A stretch of 58,757 nucleotides of DNA from Pseudomonadota bacterium. Its GTDB lineage: Bacteria > Pseudomonadota > Gammaproteobacteria > Xanthomonadales > Rhodanobacteraceae. This document shows, piece after piece, positions 26,987-37,556 of this stretch. Every line of letters begins with the position of its first letter. Within the stretch, counting starts at the first letter, position 1. A program made the translations under genes and the position numbers. Below the pieces are notes generated by a model. The model searched no databases. It saw only the letters and a program-made list of their open reading frames with translations, and was not told where the DNA came from. The stretch is taken from NCBI GenBank assembly GCA_018240465.1, contig JAFEFS010000079.1:1-58757 (forward strand), read 5' to 3'.

Positions 26987-27382
26987 ATGACCCCACCGAT
27001 GACCTGGCTTTCCCTGTCTTCCGTCCTCGCCGGCGGCGCCATCGGCAGCGCGCTGCGCTGGATGCTCGGGCTCGCACTCAACCCGGTTTTCCCCGATCTG
27101 CCGCTGGGCACGCTGACCGTCAATCTCGTCGGTGGCTTCATCATCGGCACCGCGATCGGCATCTTCGATCAATTCCAGTCGTTGCCGCCGGAACTGCGCC
27201 TGTTCGTCATCACCGGCTTCTGCGGCGGACTGACGACGTTCTCGACGTTCTCCGCCGAAACGGTGAACGCGTTGCTGCGCCAGCAATACGGTTGGTCGTT
27301 CACCATCGTCGCCGCGCACCTGATCGGTTCGCTGGCGATGACCGTGATCGGCATTCATGCCATGCGCCTGCTGCTCAAATGA
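26987..27382 (+). CDS. crcB: Fluoride ion channel FluC/CrcB
   Basis: Predicted 131-aa small four-helix membrane protein that dimerises to export fluoride. Family motifs are GGAIGSALRWMLG, GTLTVNLVGGFIIG and the GFCGGLTTFSTFS stretch that lines the pore. No fluoride riboswitch is apparent in the 58-bp upstream gap. Followed by a DUF190 protein 28 nt later, a common pairing. Confidence 0.96.
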   Translation: MTPPMTWLSLSSVLAGGAIGSALRWMLGLALNPVFPDLPLGTLTVNLVGGFIIGTAIGIFDQFQSLPPELRLFVITGFCGGLTTFSTFSAETVNALLRQQYGWSFTIVAAHLIGSLAMTVIGIHAMRLLLK

Positions 27383-27410
27383 GCCGGCGAAGATTGCGGG
27401 GAGACGTTCG

Positions 27411-27773
27411 ATGAAAGGCACGCACCTGCGCTTCTACACCTGCGAGAACCGCCGGCACGACGGCAAACTTCTCTACGAATGGCTGCTCGAGTACGCGAGG
27501 AAACAGGGCATTCACGGCGGCTCGGCGTTCCGCGCGATCGCCGGCTTCGGCCGCCATGGCCACCTGCACGAACAGCGTTTCTTCGAGCTCGCGGGCGAAG
27601 TGCCCGTGCTGGTCGAATTTCTCGTCGACGCGGAACACGCGGATCGCCTTCTTGCCGACCTGCGCGCGCAACGGATCGACGTGTTCTGCTCGCGCATCGC
27701 CTCGGATTTCGGCGCGCTCGTCGACCTCGACGACAACGACGGCAAACCGCCGCAGCCGGCCGCGGGCAGCTGA
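27411..27773 (+). CDS. DUF190 family protein
   Basis: Predicted 120-aa soluble protein of the DUF190 family, small PII-like folds often encoded beside crcB. Visible family features are LRFYTCENRRHDGKLLYEWLLEYAR, GSAFRAIAGFGRHG and the strand VPVLVEFLVD. The C-terminal 15 residues are charged and Pro-rich. ATG at 27411 follows GGGGAGACG; an upstream ATG 54 nt earlier overlaps crcB and lacks homology. Its role in fluoride or ion handling is inferred from the pairing only. Confidence 0.85.
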   Translation: MKGTHLRFYTCENRRHDGKLLYEWLLEYARKQGIHGGSAFRAIAGFGRHGHLHEQRFFELAGEVPVLVEFLVDAEHADRLLADLRAQRIDVFCSRIASDFGALVDLDDNDGKPPQPAAGS

Positions 27774-27875
27774 TCGGCGCCACCGTTCCGGGCATTCGCG
27801 TTTCTCGACCGCGGCGCTTGACACTTCGCGCCGAGCCCCCAAGTCAGTGGAGTCCGCACTACTCGAGGCCTGGAC

Positions 27876-29009
27876 ATGCACGGCAACAATCCTCGCAGCC
27901 GCATCGAGTCCCTGCTCGCGCTCGCCGACATCCACGTCGACGGCGGCGAACCGTGCGATATCCAGGTTCACGACGAGCGCTTCTACGCACGCGCGATCGC
28001 GCATGGCTCGCTCGGCCTCGGCGAGGCCTACATGGATGGCTGGTGGGATGCGGCCAGCCTCGACGGGTTTCTCCATCGCCTGCTCGCGGCACACGTCGAC
28101 GAAAAGGTCGGCGGCATCGATGATGCGGCGCTGTTCCTGCGCGCCAAGCTCGTCAACATGCAGCGCGGCCGGCGCGCGTACAAGGTCGGCGAACAGCACT
28201 ACGATCTCGGCAACGATCTGTTCCGCGCGATGCTCGGCAAACGCCTCGTCTACAGCTGCGGCTACTGGAAGGACGCGGCGAACCTCGACGCCGCGCAGGA
28301 AGCGAAGCTCGATCTGGTCTGCCGCAAGCTCGGCCTCGCGCCCGGCATGCGCGTGCTCGACATCGGCTGCGGCTGGGGCGAGGCGTTGAAATACGCCGCG
28401 CAGAAGTACGGCGTCGTCGGCGTCGGCGTCACCGTGTCGCAGGAACAGGCGGAATTCGCGCGCCAACTGTGCCGCGGTCTGCCGATCGAGATTCGCGTGC
28501 AGGACTACCGCAGCCTGTCCGCAAAAACCGAAGGCGGGAAGTTCGACCGCATCTGGTCGATCGGCATGTTCGAGCATGTCGGCGTGAAGAATTACCGCGC
28601 GTATTTCGAGACCGTGCGCCGCTGCCTGCGCGACGAAGGACTCACCCTGCTGCACGCGATCGGCGGCAACGAGTCGACCAACCATACCGATCCGTGGATC
28701 GCAAAGTATATTTTTCCCAATTCGATGATCCCTTCCGCCGCGCAGATCGCCAAGGCGGCAGAGGGCCTGTTCGTGCTCGAAGACTGGCACGGCTTCGGCC
28801 CCTACTACGACCGTACCCTGCAGGCCTGGCGCTCGAACTTCGATGCGGCCTGGCCGCAGCTAGCGGAAAAATACGGCGAGCGCTTCCGCCGCATGTGGCA
28901 TTTCTATCTTGCCGCGAGCATGGCCAGTTTCCGCGCGCGCCGCGACCAACTCTGGCAAATCGTCTGGTCGCCGCGCGGCGTGCCCGGGGGTTATGCCGCG
29001 GTACGCTGA
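27876..29009 (+). CDS. cfa: Cyclopropane-fatty-acyl-phospholipid synthase
   Basis: Predicted 377-aa SAM-dependent enzyme that adds a methylene bridge to unsaturated acyl chains of membrane phospholipids. SAM site VLDIGCGWGEAL, acyl-substrate side with YDLGNDLFRAML, and the catalytic region SIGMFEHVGVKNY. The bicarbonate-binding and C-terminal helices (HFYLAASMASFRARRDQLWQIV) are present. Length is close to the E. coli enzyme. A single copy stands between DUF190 and parC with its own 102-bp upstream gap. Confidence 0.96.
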   Translation: MHGNNPRSRIESLLALADIHVDGGEPCDIQVHDERFYARAIAHGSLGLGEAYMDGWWDAASLDGFLHRLLAAHVDEKVGGIDDAALFLRAKLVNMQRGRRAYKVGEQHYDLGNDLFRAMLGKRLVYSCGYWKDAANLDAAQEAKLDLVCRKLGLAPGMRVLDIGCGWGEALKYAAQKYGVVGVGVTVSQEQAEFARQLCRGLPIEIRVQDYRSLSAKTEGGKFDRIWSIGMFEHVGVKNYRAYFETVRRCLRDEGLTLLHAIGGNESTNHTDPWIAKYIFPNSMIPSAAQIAKAAEGLFVLEDWHGFGPYYDRTLQAWRSNFDAAWPQLAEKYGERFRRMWHFYLAASMASFRARRDQLWQIVWSPRGVPGGYAAVR

Positions 29010-29096
29010 ACGCAACCGCGACTGCGCGCGATCTGCGCACGGCGGCGCAGTTTGCGGCACAATGCGCGGTTGTCGATTCCCTCCACCGCGCAACAA

Positions 29097-31337
29097 ATGA
29101 ACCTGCAAGCCAACTACGAACAACTGCCGCTCAAGGAATTCGCCGAGCGCTCCTATCTCGACTACTCGATGTACGTCGTGCTCGACCGCGCGCTGCCGTT
29201 CATCGGCGACGGCTTGAAGCCGGTGCAGCGGCGCATCGTCTATTCGATGAGCGAGCTCGGCCTCGACGCTGCGGCGAAACCGAAAAAGTCCGCGCGCACC
29301 GTCGGCGATGTCATCGGCAAGTTCCATCCGCATGGCGACAGCGCCTGCTACGAAGCGATGGTGCTGATGGCGCAGCCGTTCTCGTACCGCTATCCGCTGA
29401 TCGACGGCCAGGGCAACTTCGGTTCACCCGACGATCCGAAGTCGTTCGCGGCGATGCGCTACACCGAGTCGAAGCTGACCCCGATTGCCGACTTGCTGCT
29501 CGACGAAATCGGCCAAGGCACGGTCGATTTCACGCCCAACTTCGACGGCACGCTGAAGGAACCCTCGTGGCTGCCCGCGCGCGTGCCGCATGTGCTGCTC
29601 AACGGCTCGACCGGCATCGCGGTCGGCATGGCTACCGACATTCCGCCGCACAACCTGCGCGAAGTCGCCGAAGCCGCGATCCTGCTGATCGACGAGCCCG
29701 AGGCGTCGATCGCCAACCTGTGCCAGAAGATCAAGGGCCCGGATTTCCCGACCACGGCCGAGATCATCACGCCGAAGAGCGAACTCAAGGCGATGTACAC
29801 CAGCGGCAACGGCTCGGTGCGCGCGCGTGCGCGCTACGTGATCGAGGACGGCAACGTCGTCGTCAACGCGCTGCCGTATCAGGTCTCGGGCGCGAAGATC
29901 ATCGCTCAGATCGCCGAGCAGATGCGCGCGAAGAAGCTGCCGATGCTCGAGGACCTGCGCGACGAGTCCGATCACGAGAACGCAGTGCGCCTCGTGTTGA
30001 TCCCGCGCTCGAACCGCATCGATCTCGACGAGATGATGCAGCACCTGTTCGCGACCACTGATCTCGAGAAGAGCTACCGCGTCAACCTCAACATGATCGG
30101 CCTCGACGGCAAGCCGCAGGTCAAGGATCTGAAGAAGATCCTCGGCGAATGGCTGATCTTCCGCGAGCGCACGGTGACGCGTCGCCTGCAGTATCGCCTG
30201 GACAAGGTCGAGCGCCGCCTGCACTTGCTCGAAGGCCTGCGCATCGCCTTCCTCAACCTCGACGAAGTCATCCGCATCGTGCGTACCGAGGAGGAGCCGA
30301 AGCCGAAGCTGATCGCGCGCTTCCGCTTGAGCGAGGAACAGGCCGACTACATCCTCGAAACCCGGCTGCGCCAGCTCGCGCGCCTGGAGGAAATGAAGCT
30401 CAACGCCGAGCGCGACGCGCTCGAAGAGGAGCGCGCCAGGATCACGGTGATCCTGAAATCGCCGGCGAAGATGAAGACGCTGATCAAGGACGAGCTGCGC
30501 GCCGACGCCGACAAGTACGGCGACAAGCGCCGCTCGCCGATCGTCGAACGCGAAGCGGCGCAGGCACTGGACGAGTCCGCGCTCGTCGCGAGCGAACCGA
30601 TCACCGTGATCCTGTCGGCGAAGGGCTGGGTGCGCGCGGCCAAGGGTCACGACATCGACGCGGCCGCACTCGGTTATCGCGAGGGCGACGGTTTCCAGCA
30701 GGCGGCGCGCGGCAAGACCACGCAGCAGGTCGCGTTCATCGATTCGAACGGCAGAAGCTATTCCACGGCAGCCCATACGCTTCCTTCCGCGCGCGGTAAC
30801 GGCGAACCGCTGACCGGCCGCTTCACGCCCGCTGGAGGAGCGCGCTTCGACGCGGTCGCGATGGCCGACGCGGCGACGCGGCTCGTGCTCGCCTCCGACT
30901 TCGGCTACGGCTTCGTCACCCGGTTCGAGGCGTTGCTCGCGAACAAGAAGGCCGGCAAGCAGATCATCAATCTCGACGGCGAGGCACACGTGCTCGCGCC
31001 GGCGTACGTCAGCGATCCCGCGCGCGACCGCATCGCGGTGGCGACGAACCTCGGCCACTTTCTCATGTTCTCGGTCGCCGAGCTGCCCGAGCTCGACAAT
31101 GGCGGCAAGGGCAACAAGCTGATCGAGATTCCGAAGGCGAAACTGGCCGAGGGCGAACGCGTCGCCGGAACAGCAGTAGTCGCCGAAGGCTCGGGCGAAG
31201 TCACCGTCTACGCCGGCCAGCGCAAGCTCATCCTCAAATGGGCCGACCTGGTCGAATACAACGGCAACCGCGCGCAGCGCGGCGGCAGCCTGCCGCGCGG
31301 CTTCCAGCGCGTGGAGCGGATCGAGACGACGGGCTGA
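29097..31337 (+). CDS. parC: DNA topoisomerase IV subunit A
   Basis: Predicted 746-aa type II topoisomerase subunit that unlinks daughter chromosomes with ParE. Catalytic Tyr122 is in [11 protein letters not shown]. The quinolone-resistance region reads [11 protein letters not shown], with Ser82 and Glu86, the residues of susceptible enzymes (E. coli Ser80/Glu84). C-terminal beta-pinwheel repeats are present but few, typical of ParC. ATG at 29097 is chosen by alignment with the family opening; no strong ribosome site is visible. parE is not in the window. Confidence 0.97.
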   Translation: MNLQANYEQLPLKEFAERSYLDYSMYVVLDRALPFIGDGLKPVQRRIVYSMSELGLDAAAKPKKSARTVGDVIGKFHPHGDSACYEAMVLMAQPFSYRYPLIDGQGNFGSPDDPKSFAAMRYTESKLTPIADLLLDEIGQGTVDFTPNFDGTLKEPSWLPARVPHVLLNGSTGIAVGMATDIPPHNLREVAEAAILLIDEPEASIANLCQKIKGPDFPTTAEIITPKSELKAMYTSGNGSVRARARYVIEDGNVVVNALPYQVSGAKIIAQIAEQMRAKKLPMLEDLRDESDHENAVRLVLIPRSNRIDLDEMMQHLFATTDLEKSYRVNLNMIGLDGKPQVKDLKKILGEWLIFRERTVTRRLQYRLDKVERRLHLLEGLRIAFLNLDEVIRIVRTEEEPKPKLIARFRLSEEQADYILETRLRQLARLEEMKLNAERDALEEERARITVILKSPAKMKTLIKDELRADADKYGDKRRSPIVEREAAQALDESALVASEPITVILSAKGWVRAAKGHDIDAAALGYREGDGFQQAARGKTTQQVAFIDSNGRSYSTAAHTLPSARGNGEPLTGRFTPAGGARFDAVAMADAATRLVLASDFGYGFVTRFEALLANKKAGKQIINLDGEAHVLAPAYVSDPARDRIAVATNLGHFLMFSVAELPELDNGGKGNKLIEIPKAKLAEGERVAGTAVVAEGSGEVTVYAGQRKLILKWADLVEYNGNRAQRGGSLPRGFQRVERIETTG

Positions 31338-31434
31338 GACAGCTCGTCCCGTTGGCGCGGCTGCACGTGCCCCGGACGAATCGGCGCGACCAAGGCGGGC
31401 GCGAGGGTTCGCAACCCTGCTGTACAATCCGGCC

Positions 31435-31692
31435 ATGCGCATCCTCCTGCAAACCCAGCCGCTAGCCGCCGAGGCGCCGCGCTACTACCAGCTCCAGTTG
31501 CAGCAGGACCTGCTCGGCGGCTGGACGCTGACACGCGAGTGGGGCCAGCAGGGCGGGCGCGCGAGCCTGAAACGCGAAGTGTTCCTCGAGCGCGACGACG
31601 CACTCGCCGCGTTCGAGCACGCGCGTGATGCGCAACTCAAGCGCGGCTTTCGCCTGATGTTCAGTCAGGGGATCGATTCGCCGTACTCATAG
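31435..31692 (+). CDS. Small WGR-domain protein
   Basis: Predicted 85-aa protein consisting of little more than a WGR domain. It has the strand pattern YYQLQLQQDLLGGWTL followed by TREWGQQGGRAS, where W-G-x-x-G-G-R is the family signature, and ends with a helical stretch. WGR domains occur in eukaryotic PARPs and in many short bacterial proteins of unknown role, possibly DNA or nucleic acid binding. Own 97-bp gap from parC. Confidence 0.85.
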   Translation: MRILLQTQPLAAEAPRYYQLQLQQDLLGGWTLTREWGQQGGRASLKREVFLERDDALAAFEHARDAQLKRGFRLMFSQGIDSPYS

Positions 31693-31696
31693 CCCC

Positions 31697-31715
31697 CTTC
31701 TCCCGCCGGGAGAAG
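31697..31715. repeat. Short palindrome CTTCTCCC-GCC-GGGAGAAG (REP-like)
   Basis: A perfect 8-bp inverted repeat with a 3-nt loop lies between the WGR gene and hemE. A second, looser element sharing CTTCTCCC and CCGCCGGGA lies at 54343-54373 between prfC and the CBS gene. The pair suggests a dispersed short-repeat family of the genome; it could also work as a terminator here. Confidence 0.55.
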
Positions 31716-31734
31716 CAATTCAGAAGAACCCACG

Positions 31735-32790
31735 ATGCAAAACCACCGTTTCCTGCGCGCGCTCGCACGCCAACCCGTCGACGCCACACCGGTCTGGATC
31801 ATGCGCCAGGCCGGCCGCTATCTGCCGGAGTACCGCGCCACGCGCGCGCGCGCCGGCAGCTTCGTCAACCTGTGCAAGACCCCCGAGCTGGCGTGCGAGG
31901 TCACGTTGCAGCCGATCGCGCGCTATCCGCTCGATGCGGCGATCCTGTTCTCCGACATTCTCACCATTCCCGACGCGATGGGCCTGGGCCTGTCGGTCGA
32001 CGAAGGTGTCGGCCCGCGCCTGGCCAAACCGGTGCGCACGCTGGCCGAGATCGAAAAACTCGGCGTGCCCGATGCCGAAACCGAGCTGCGCTACGTGATC
32101 GACGCGGTGCGCCTGATCCGCCGCGAACTGAACGACAAGGTGCCGCTGATCGGTTTCGCCGGCAGCCCGTGGACACTGGCCTGCTACATGATCGAAGGCG
32201 CGGGCTCGGCAAGCTTCTCGCGACCGAAGGCGCTCGCGCTCGACGCGCCGGCGACGATGCACAAACTGCTCGACGTGATCGCGCGTTCGGTCGCCGCTTA
32301 TCTCGCCGCGCAGGCCGCCGCGGGCGCGCAGGCGCTGATGGTGTTCGACACCTGGGGCGGGCTGCTCGCGCCGGCGATGTTCCGCGAATTCAGTCTGCGC
32401 TACCTCGCGCAGATTGCGCAAAGTCTAAAAAGCGACAATGCGACAAAGGATACTCCGCTGATCCTGTTCTCGAAAGGTGCCAACGGCCATCTCGAAGCGC
32501 TGGCCGACACCGGCTGCGATGCGCTCGGCCTCGACTGGACGATCGGCCTCGGTGAAGCACGCACGCGTGTCGGCAACCGCGTCGCGCTGCAGGGTAATCT
32601 CGATCCGGCCGTGCTGCACGCTAGTCCCGAAGCGATCCGCGCCGAGATCGGTCGCGCACTCGCGGATTTCGGTGCGCATCCGGGCCACGTGTTCAACCTT
32701 GGCCACGGCATCACGCCCGACATCGATCCCGCGCGCCTGGGCGTGCTGATCGACGCCGTGCACGAGCTCAGCGCCGGCAAGATCCGCTAG
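31735..32790 (+). CDS. hemE: Uroporphyrinogen decarboxylase
   Basis: Predicted 351-aa enzyme that removes four acetate carboxylates from uroporphyrinogen III in heme synthesis. Family motifs: [15 protein letters not shown] near the start, [26 protein letters not shown], and C-terminal [12 protein letters not shown]. Length is standard. Its stop overlaps the stop of a converging hydrolase gene by 2 nt. Confidence 0.97.
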   Translation: MQNHRFLRALARQPVDATPVWIMRQAGRYLPEYRATRARAGSFVNLCKTPELACEVTLQPIARYPLDAAILFSDILTIPDAMGLGLSVDEGVGPRLAKPVRTLAEIEKLGVPDAETELRYVIDAVRLIRRELNDKVPLIGFAGSPWTLACYMIEGAGSASFSRPKALALDAPATMHKLLDVIARSVAAYLAAQAAAGAQALMVFDTWGGLLAPAMFREFSLRYLAQIAQSLKSDNATKDTPLILFSKGANGHLEALADTGCDALGLDWTIGLGEARTRVGNRVALQGNLDPAVLHASPEAIRAEIGRALADFGAHPGHVFNLGHGITPDIDPARLGVLIDAVHELSAGKIR

Positions 32791-33812
32791 GTCGCAGGCA
32801 TCGGGATCGCCTGCGGTGGTCCCGGCTGCGCGTACGGCGCGACGCCGGAGGCGATGTAGTTGCGATCCACGCCGCGCAGGATGTTGCGCACGACCGCGAT
32901 CGCCGGCGATGACTCGAACACGGCGGAGTGAATGCTGTCGCGCGTGTCGATGTAGCGGCTGACGTCGAATTCGAACACGTTGTCCCAGACGTTGTCCGGA
33001 TCGGCAAGGCCGCTGCGCCCGAGCCGGCGCGTGCCGAAGTGCTTCAGGCCCGCGGACATGCCGAGCATCGAATCGAGGCCGGTGTACAGCGCGGCGATGC
33101 GGTAGCACAGGTTCGCCATCAGGCTGCCGTCGCTGCCGACAGGCTGGTCGCGCTGGAACAGGTCGTTGTCGACATCGGCCGCGACCATGACGAACTGGTT
33201 GATCAGGCTGACCAGCTGCGGATCGTTGAGCTGCTTGGACGCCGCGACCAGCGCCTCCTGCATGACGTAGTTGCCCATGCTGTGCGCGAGCACCGACACT
33301 TTCATGCGGCAGAACTTGCCCGGATCGTCGCTGCGCGCAGCGATGCGCTGCCGCAGCGTCAGATAATCGCTGAGTTCGACCAGCAGGCCGGCGAGGTCGG
33401 GAGCGCTATCATGCGCGCTTTCTCGGTCGGGCAGGTAGCCGGCGACGTTGCCCTTGGACGGCCATGAGTAAAGCACGAGCTGGCCCAGGTCGGCGGTGCC
33501 TTCCATGAGGCCGTTCTTGATCAGCAGGTAGTCGTTGACCGTGTCCTCCCAGTCGTCGTTGTAGCCGTGGACGAACAGGCACAGCAGCTTCTGTTCCTCG
33601 TGCTCGGTCTCGGGCACGATCGGGCATTCGTTGCCGATGGCCCTCAACTGTGCGACGAAGGCCTGGCGCGTCACCTTGGTCCACGCCGGAAGCGTGTGCA
33701 GCCTGCCGGGATCGGCGTCGGCCGGCGCCGTGTAGAAAGCCGGTGCCGCGAGGCGCGAGCCGAGCCGGTCGCCTTCGCGGTTGCGGTTGCTGATCATCAG
33801 GTACGGGCGCAT
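32787..33812 (-). CDS. Alpha/beta hydrolase, DUF900-like
   Basis: Predicted 341-aa hydrolase. The oxyanion strand [15 protein letters not shown] and nucleophile elbow [13 protein letters not shown] give a Ser nucleophile; acidic residues follow in AADVDNDLF and the His in the last third (DSIHSAVF). No signal peptide is visible, so it is probably cytoplasmic. Start at 33812 is chosen for the GGAGG 8 nt upstream; an extension to 33890 lies in the kinase gene. It lies 43 nt behind the hybrid sensor kinase, so the two may be co-transcribed. Substrate unknown. Confidence 0.8.
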   Translation of the reverse strand: MRPYLMISNRNREGDRLGSRLAAPAFYTAPADADPGRLHTLPAWTKVTRQAFVAQLRAIGNECPIVPETEHEEQKLLCLFVHGYNDDWEDTVNDYLLIKNGLMEGTADLGQLVLYSWPSKGNVAGYLPDRESAHDSAPDLAGLLVELSDYLTLRQRIAARSDDPGKFCRMKVSVLAHSMGNYVMQEALVAASKQLNDPQLVSLINQFVMVAADVDNDLFQRDQPVGSDGSLMANLCYRIAALYTGLDSMLGMSAGLKHFGTRRLGRSGLADPDNVWDNVFEFDVSRYIDTRDSIHSAVFESSPAIAVVRNILRGVDRNYIASGVAPYAQPGPPQAIPMPAT

Positions 33813-33855
33813 GACATTGCCTCCGGTCACCGTGACAGGGAGCCCGAGTATGCGC

Positions 33856-36800
33856 CTAGGCCGATACCGGATCGATGACGCGATCGACACCCGCGCGCAA
33901 CAACTCGCCGGTGACCGGTTTGCGCAGGAAGGCGTCCATGCCCGCGGCCAGGCACAGCGCCTCCTCGTTGCCGGCCGAGCGCGCGCTGACCCCGATCAAC
34001 GGCAAGCGACGCACACCGGTCTGCAGCTCGCGTGCGCGCAACGTGCGCGCGAGCGCGAGGCCATCGAGGCCGGGCAGGTCGAGATCGAGCAGGGCCAGAT
34101 CGAACGGCGTCGATTCGATCTCGGCCAGCGCGGCGAGACCGTGCTCGACATGCCGCACGTGGTGACCTTGCGCTTCGAGCAGTCCGGCGATCACGGCGGC
34201 GACGGTCGCATCGTCCTCGACCAGCAGGACTTGCAGGCCGCGCGTCGTCGCCGGCGCTGGCACCATATCTCCCACGCGTACGCTTTCATCCGTTTCCGCC
34301 TGCTCGCGCAACGGCAGGACAACGCGAAACGTGCTGCCGACACCTTCTTCGCTGGCGAGCACGATCTCGCCGCCCATGCGCGCGACGAGCTCGCGGCAGA
34401 TCGCGAGGCCGAGGCCGCTGCCGCCGTGGCGTTGCTGTGTGCCCTGCGCCTGCTCGAAGCGCTGGAACAGGCGCGCGCGCGTCGACTCGGCGATGCCGGG
34501 GCCGGTGTCGCGCACGCACAGTTCGGCGGCGGCGTTCGCCGCGCGCGTGAGCGCGAGCGCGACACTGCCGCGCTCGGTGAACTTGACCGAGTTGTTGGCA
34601 AGGTTGAGGAACACCTGCTTGATCCGTACCGCGTCACCGCGCACGTACCGCGGCGCATCCGGTGCGATCGCGCAATCGAAGACCAGGCCCTTGTTCGCCG
34701 CGAGCGGACGCACCAGCGCGGCGACTTCCGCGACCAGCGCGTGCAGGTCGAGCGGCGCATCCTCGAGCTCGAGCCGGCCTGCTTCGATGCGCGCGAGATC
34801 AAGCGAGTCGTTGACCATGCGCAACATCATCCGCCCCGATGCCTGGATCGCCTCCGCGTAGCCGCGCTGCTTCGCCGCGAGCGGCGTGAGCAACAGCAGC
34901 TCGGTCATGCCGAGCACCCCGGTCATAGGCGTGCGGATCTCGTGGCCCATCGTGGCGAGGAAGTCGCTCTTCGCCGCGCTTGCCGCCTCGGCGAAACGGC
35001 GCTGTTGCTCGGCGAGCGCAAACGCATGGCGGCGCTCCAGGCGCGCGCGGTAGCCGAGAAACACCCACCAGGCGAGAAGCAGCGCGGCAAGCACGTAGCC
35101 GGCATACGCCCAGCGTGTCGCCCACGGCGGTGCGGGCTGGTCGAACGTGAGCGGCGCCAGATCGTTCCACACGCCGCTCGCGTTCGCTGCCTTCAGCCTG
35201 AGCATGTGCTTTCCGGGCGGAAGCTGCGAGTACTCGCGCTCGCCGCGATTGCCCGTGTCGACCCAATCGGCATCGATGCCGCTCATCTTCCAGCGGAAAC
35301 GGTTGCCGGCGGGATTCGCATGCGACAGCGCCGCGGCCCGGATGCGCAGGTCGCGGTCGCCCCAAACAAGCGCGACCGCGCCCGCGCCCGCTGCAAGCTC
35401 TATGTCGCGGCCCGCGCGGCGCACGGTCAGGCTTTCCAGTGCCAGCGGCGGCGGCGCGGGATTCCCGACCACGCGCTCGGGCACGAAGCCGACGATGCCC
35501 GCGAGCGTACCGCCGAACAAGCTGCCGTCGCGGCGCTTGAGCAACGGCATGCGCGAGAACTCCGCGTTGGCCAGGCCGTCGTGGGCGTCGAACTGGCGCA
35601 CGTCGCGCGTACGCGGATCGTAACGCCACAGACCGCGCGGACTACTGACCCAGACCATGCCCGAGGCATCGACCTGCATGCCGCCGACGGCCAGCGCGGG
35701 CCAACCCGCCTTCGCATCGACGTGCTCGATTGCCTCGAGCCTGTCAACACCCTCACGGTAGTGTTCGAGCGCACCGGGCAGGTGCAGCCAGAGCGTGCCG
35801 TCGGGCGCCCAGGCGAACGCCATCACGCGCGCGTTCGGCGCACCCGGCACGGGCGCGAAATGCTGTACGGTGGTGTCGAAGCGGTCAAGACCGGCGCCAT
35901 TGGCGACGAGCACCGCGCCGTCGCGATCGAAACCGATCTGGTTGACCTCGGCGTTGCGCAGGCCCGAATTGGCCTCGTCGAAACGTTCGATCGCATGCGT
36001 TTCCGGATCGATGCGATGCATCGCACTACCATTGCTGCTCGCCCAGATCGCGCCCGAACCGGACTGCACCAGTTGCTGCACCAGGCCGGATGCGAGCGCG
36101 TCGCTGCGCTTGCGGTCGACCGGCAGGTCGCTGAACGTGTTGTTGCGCAGGTCGTAGACGCGCAGGCCATGTCTGTGGCCGACCCAGAGCTGGCCGCTGC
36201 GGTCGGCAAGAACCGACCACAAGGATTTGTCCGGCGGCGGCAGATGCCCGGCCATCCGCTCGACGATGCCGCTGGCCGGGTCGAGGCGATCGATGCCGCC
36301 ACTGAAATCGACGGCCCAGACCGCACCGGCGGCATCCTCGGCCATGCCTTGCACGCGATTGAAGGAAATACTCGCCGAATTGCCCGGGTCGTTGCGATAC
36401 AGGCTGAAGTTGCGCCAGTTCGGCGGCAGGCGCGCGACGCCGCCTTCGAGTGTGGTAAACCAGAGACCGCCTTCGTGGTCGCGCATCGCATCGCCGACAA
36501 TGCCTCCCGGAAAGCTCCCGGGCACGGCGAAGTTTTCCATATAGCCGTATAGACGCCCATTCATATCCATGCGATTGAGGCCATTGCGCGTACCGATCCA
36601 CAGATCCCCGGCGTCGTCGCGCGTCAGGGCGTACACGTAGGTGTCGTTCAATCCGCTCGCAGCCAGGACGCGCGCGGTGAAGTCCGCACCGATGCGCAGC
36701 AGCCCGTGGCGCGTACTCGCGAGCATGCTGCCGTCGCCGTCCTCGACCAGGCCGGTCACGTTGAAGCTGCCATCGCCCGACACCGCGGCGAGATCGACAT

Positions 36801-37470
36801 GGCGGATGGAGCCATCCGTGGCGCGCACGTCGATGCCGGCGTCGGTGCCGATCCACAGGCGCCCGCTGCGATCGAAGTGCAAGGCGAGCACGTTGTCCGA
36901 AGCCAGGCCCAGGGTACTGCCGGCCAGCTTGCGCAGATGCGTGATCGCGCCGCTCGCGGGATCGAGCCGGTCGACGCCGCCGCCGTAGCCGCCGATCCAG
37001 ATCGCACCGGCGCCATCGCCCGCGATCGCCCAGACATCGTTGCTCGACAGGCTCGCCGCATCTTTGGGGTCGTGGCGGTAGTGGGTGAAGCGCCCGCCGC
37101 CGTCCGCGCGCGGATCGAGCATCGACAGACCATCATCGCCGCCGCACCAGATGCGGCCGTCGCGGTCGGCGTAGACGGTGGGCACGTCGCTGCTGGCGAG
37201 CGAATCCGCATCGCCCGCATCGTGCCGCCAGACGCGGAACGCCGCGCCATCGTAGCGAGCGAGGCCGTCGCGCGTGCCGATCCAGATGAAGCCGCGGCTG
37301 TCCTCGATGATCTTGTAGACATGGCTGGACGGCAGTCCGTCGGCCACGGTCAGCACCTGGAAATACGGGGTGGCCAGCAGCGTCGGCGCCGGCGTGCCCG
37401 GCTTCGCCGCCGCGTCCGCGGGGGGCGGTGTCGCGGCTAGCAGCGTCGCGAAAACCAGATTGGCCAACAT
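33856..37470 (-). CDS. Hybrid sensor histidine kinase with two-component-regulator propeller
   Basis: Predicted 1204-aa kinase. Signal peptide 1-20, then about 14 blade motifs of the IW[IV]GT..GL type (two seven-bladed propellers), a Y_Y_Y domain, a TM helix around residue 800, HisKA with His843 in FLATMGHEIRTPM, HATPase with DTGPGIAES and GSGLGLAIC, and one C-terminal receiver with LLDLDLPGLDG. Unlike the BT4663-type hybrid regulators that carry a C-terminal AraC-like DNA-binding domain, it has none, so it must signal to another protein. ATG at 37470 follows GGGAGAAGGG. Divergent from a membrane GTPase. Signal likely an extracytoplasmic saccharide or other ligand (inference). Confidence 0.92.
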   Translation of the reverse strand: MLANLVFATLLAATPPPADAAAKPGTPAPTLLATPYFQVLTVADGLPSSHVYKIIEDSRGFIWIGTRDGLARYDGAAFRVWRHDAGDADSLASSDVPTVYADRDGRIWCGGDDGLSMLDPRADGGGRFTHYRHDPKDAASLSSNDVWAIAGDGAGAIWIGGYGGGVDRLDPASGAITHLRKLAGSTLGLASDNVLALHFDRSGRLWIGTDAGIDVRATDGSIRHVDLAAVSGDGSFNVTGLVEDGDGSMLASTRHGLLRIGADFTARVLAASGLNDTYVYALTRDDAGDLWIGTRNGLNRMDMNGRLYGYMENFAVPGSFPGGIVGDAMRDHEGGLWFTTLEGGVARLPPNWRNFSLYRNDPGNSASISFNRVQGMAEDAAGAVWAVDFSGGIDRLDPASGIVERMAGHLPPPDKSLWSVLADRSGQLWVGHRHGLRVYDLRNNTFSDLPVDRKRSDALASGLVQQLVQSGSGAIWASSNGSAMHRIDPETHAIERFDEANSGLRNAEVNQIGFDRDGAVLVANGAGLDRFDTTVQHFAPVPGAPNARVMAFAWAPDGTLWLHLPGALEHYREGVDRLEAIEHVDAKAGWPALAVGGMQVDASGMVWVSSPRGLWRYDPRTRDVRQFDAHDGLANAEFSRMPLLKRRDGSLFGGTLAGIVGFVPERVVGNPAPPPLALESLTVRRAGRDIELAAGAGAVALVWGDRDLRIRAAALSHANPAGNRFRWKMSGIDADWVDTGNRGEREYSQLPPGKHMLRLKAANASGVWNDLAPLTFDQPAPPWATRWAYAGYVLAALLLAWWVFLGYRARLERRHAFALAEQQRRFAEAASAAKSDFLATMGHEIRTPMTGVLGMTELLLLTPLAAKQRGYAEAIQASGRMMLRMVNDSLDLARIEAGRLELEDAPLDLHALVAEVAALVRPLAANKGLVFDCAIAPDAPRYVRGDAVRIKQVFLNLANNSVKFTERGSVALALTRAANAAAELCVRDTGPGIAESTRARLFQRFEQAQGTQQRHGGSGLGLAICRELVARMGGEIVLASEEGVGSTFRVVLPLREQAETDESVRVGDMVPAPATTRGLQVLLVEDDATVAAVIAGLLEAQGHHVRHVEHGLAALAEIESTPFDLALLDLDLPGLDGLALARTLRARELQTGVRRLPLIGVSARSAGNEEALCLAAGMDAFLRKPVTGELLRAGVDRVIDPVSA

Positions 37471-37556
37471 GCCCTTCTCCCTGCCGTTGCCGTCGCGATC
37501 ATGCCAGAAACGCGACCCGCTCCAGTAGAATCGCTGCGTTCTCCGGTGGAACCCGC

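Noticed and set aside
29424..31442. 672-residue open frame opposite parC
   Set aside because: A complement-strand frame left open by codon bias; ParC is clearly conserved on the plus strand.
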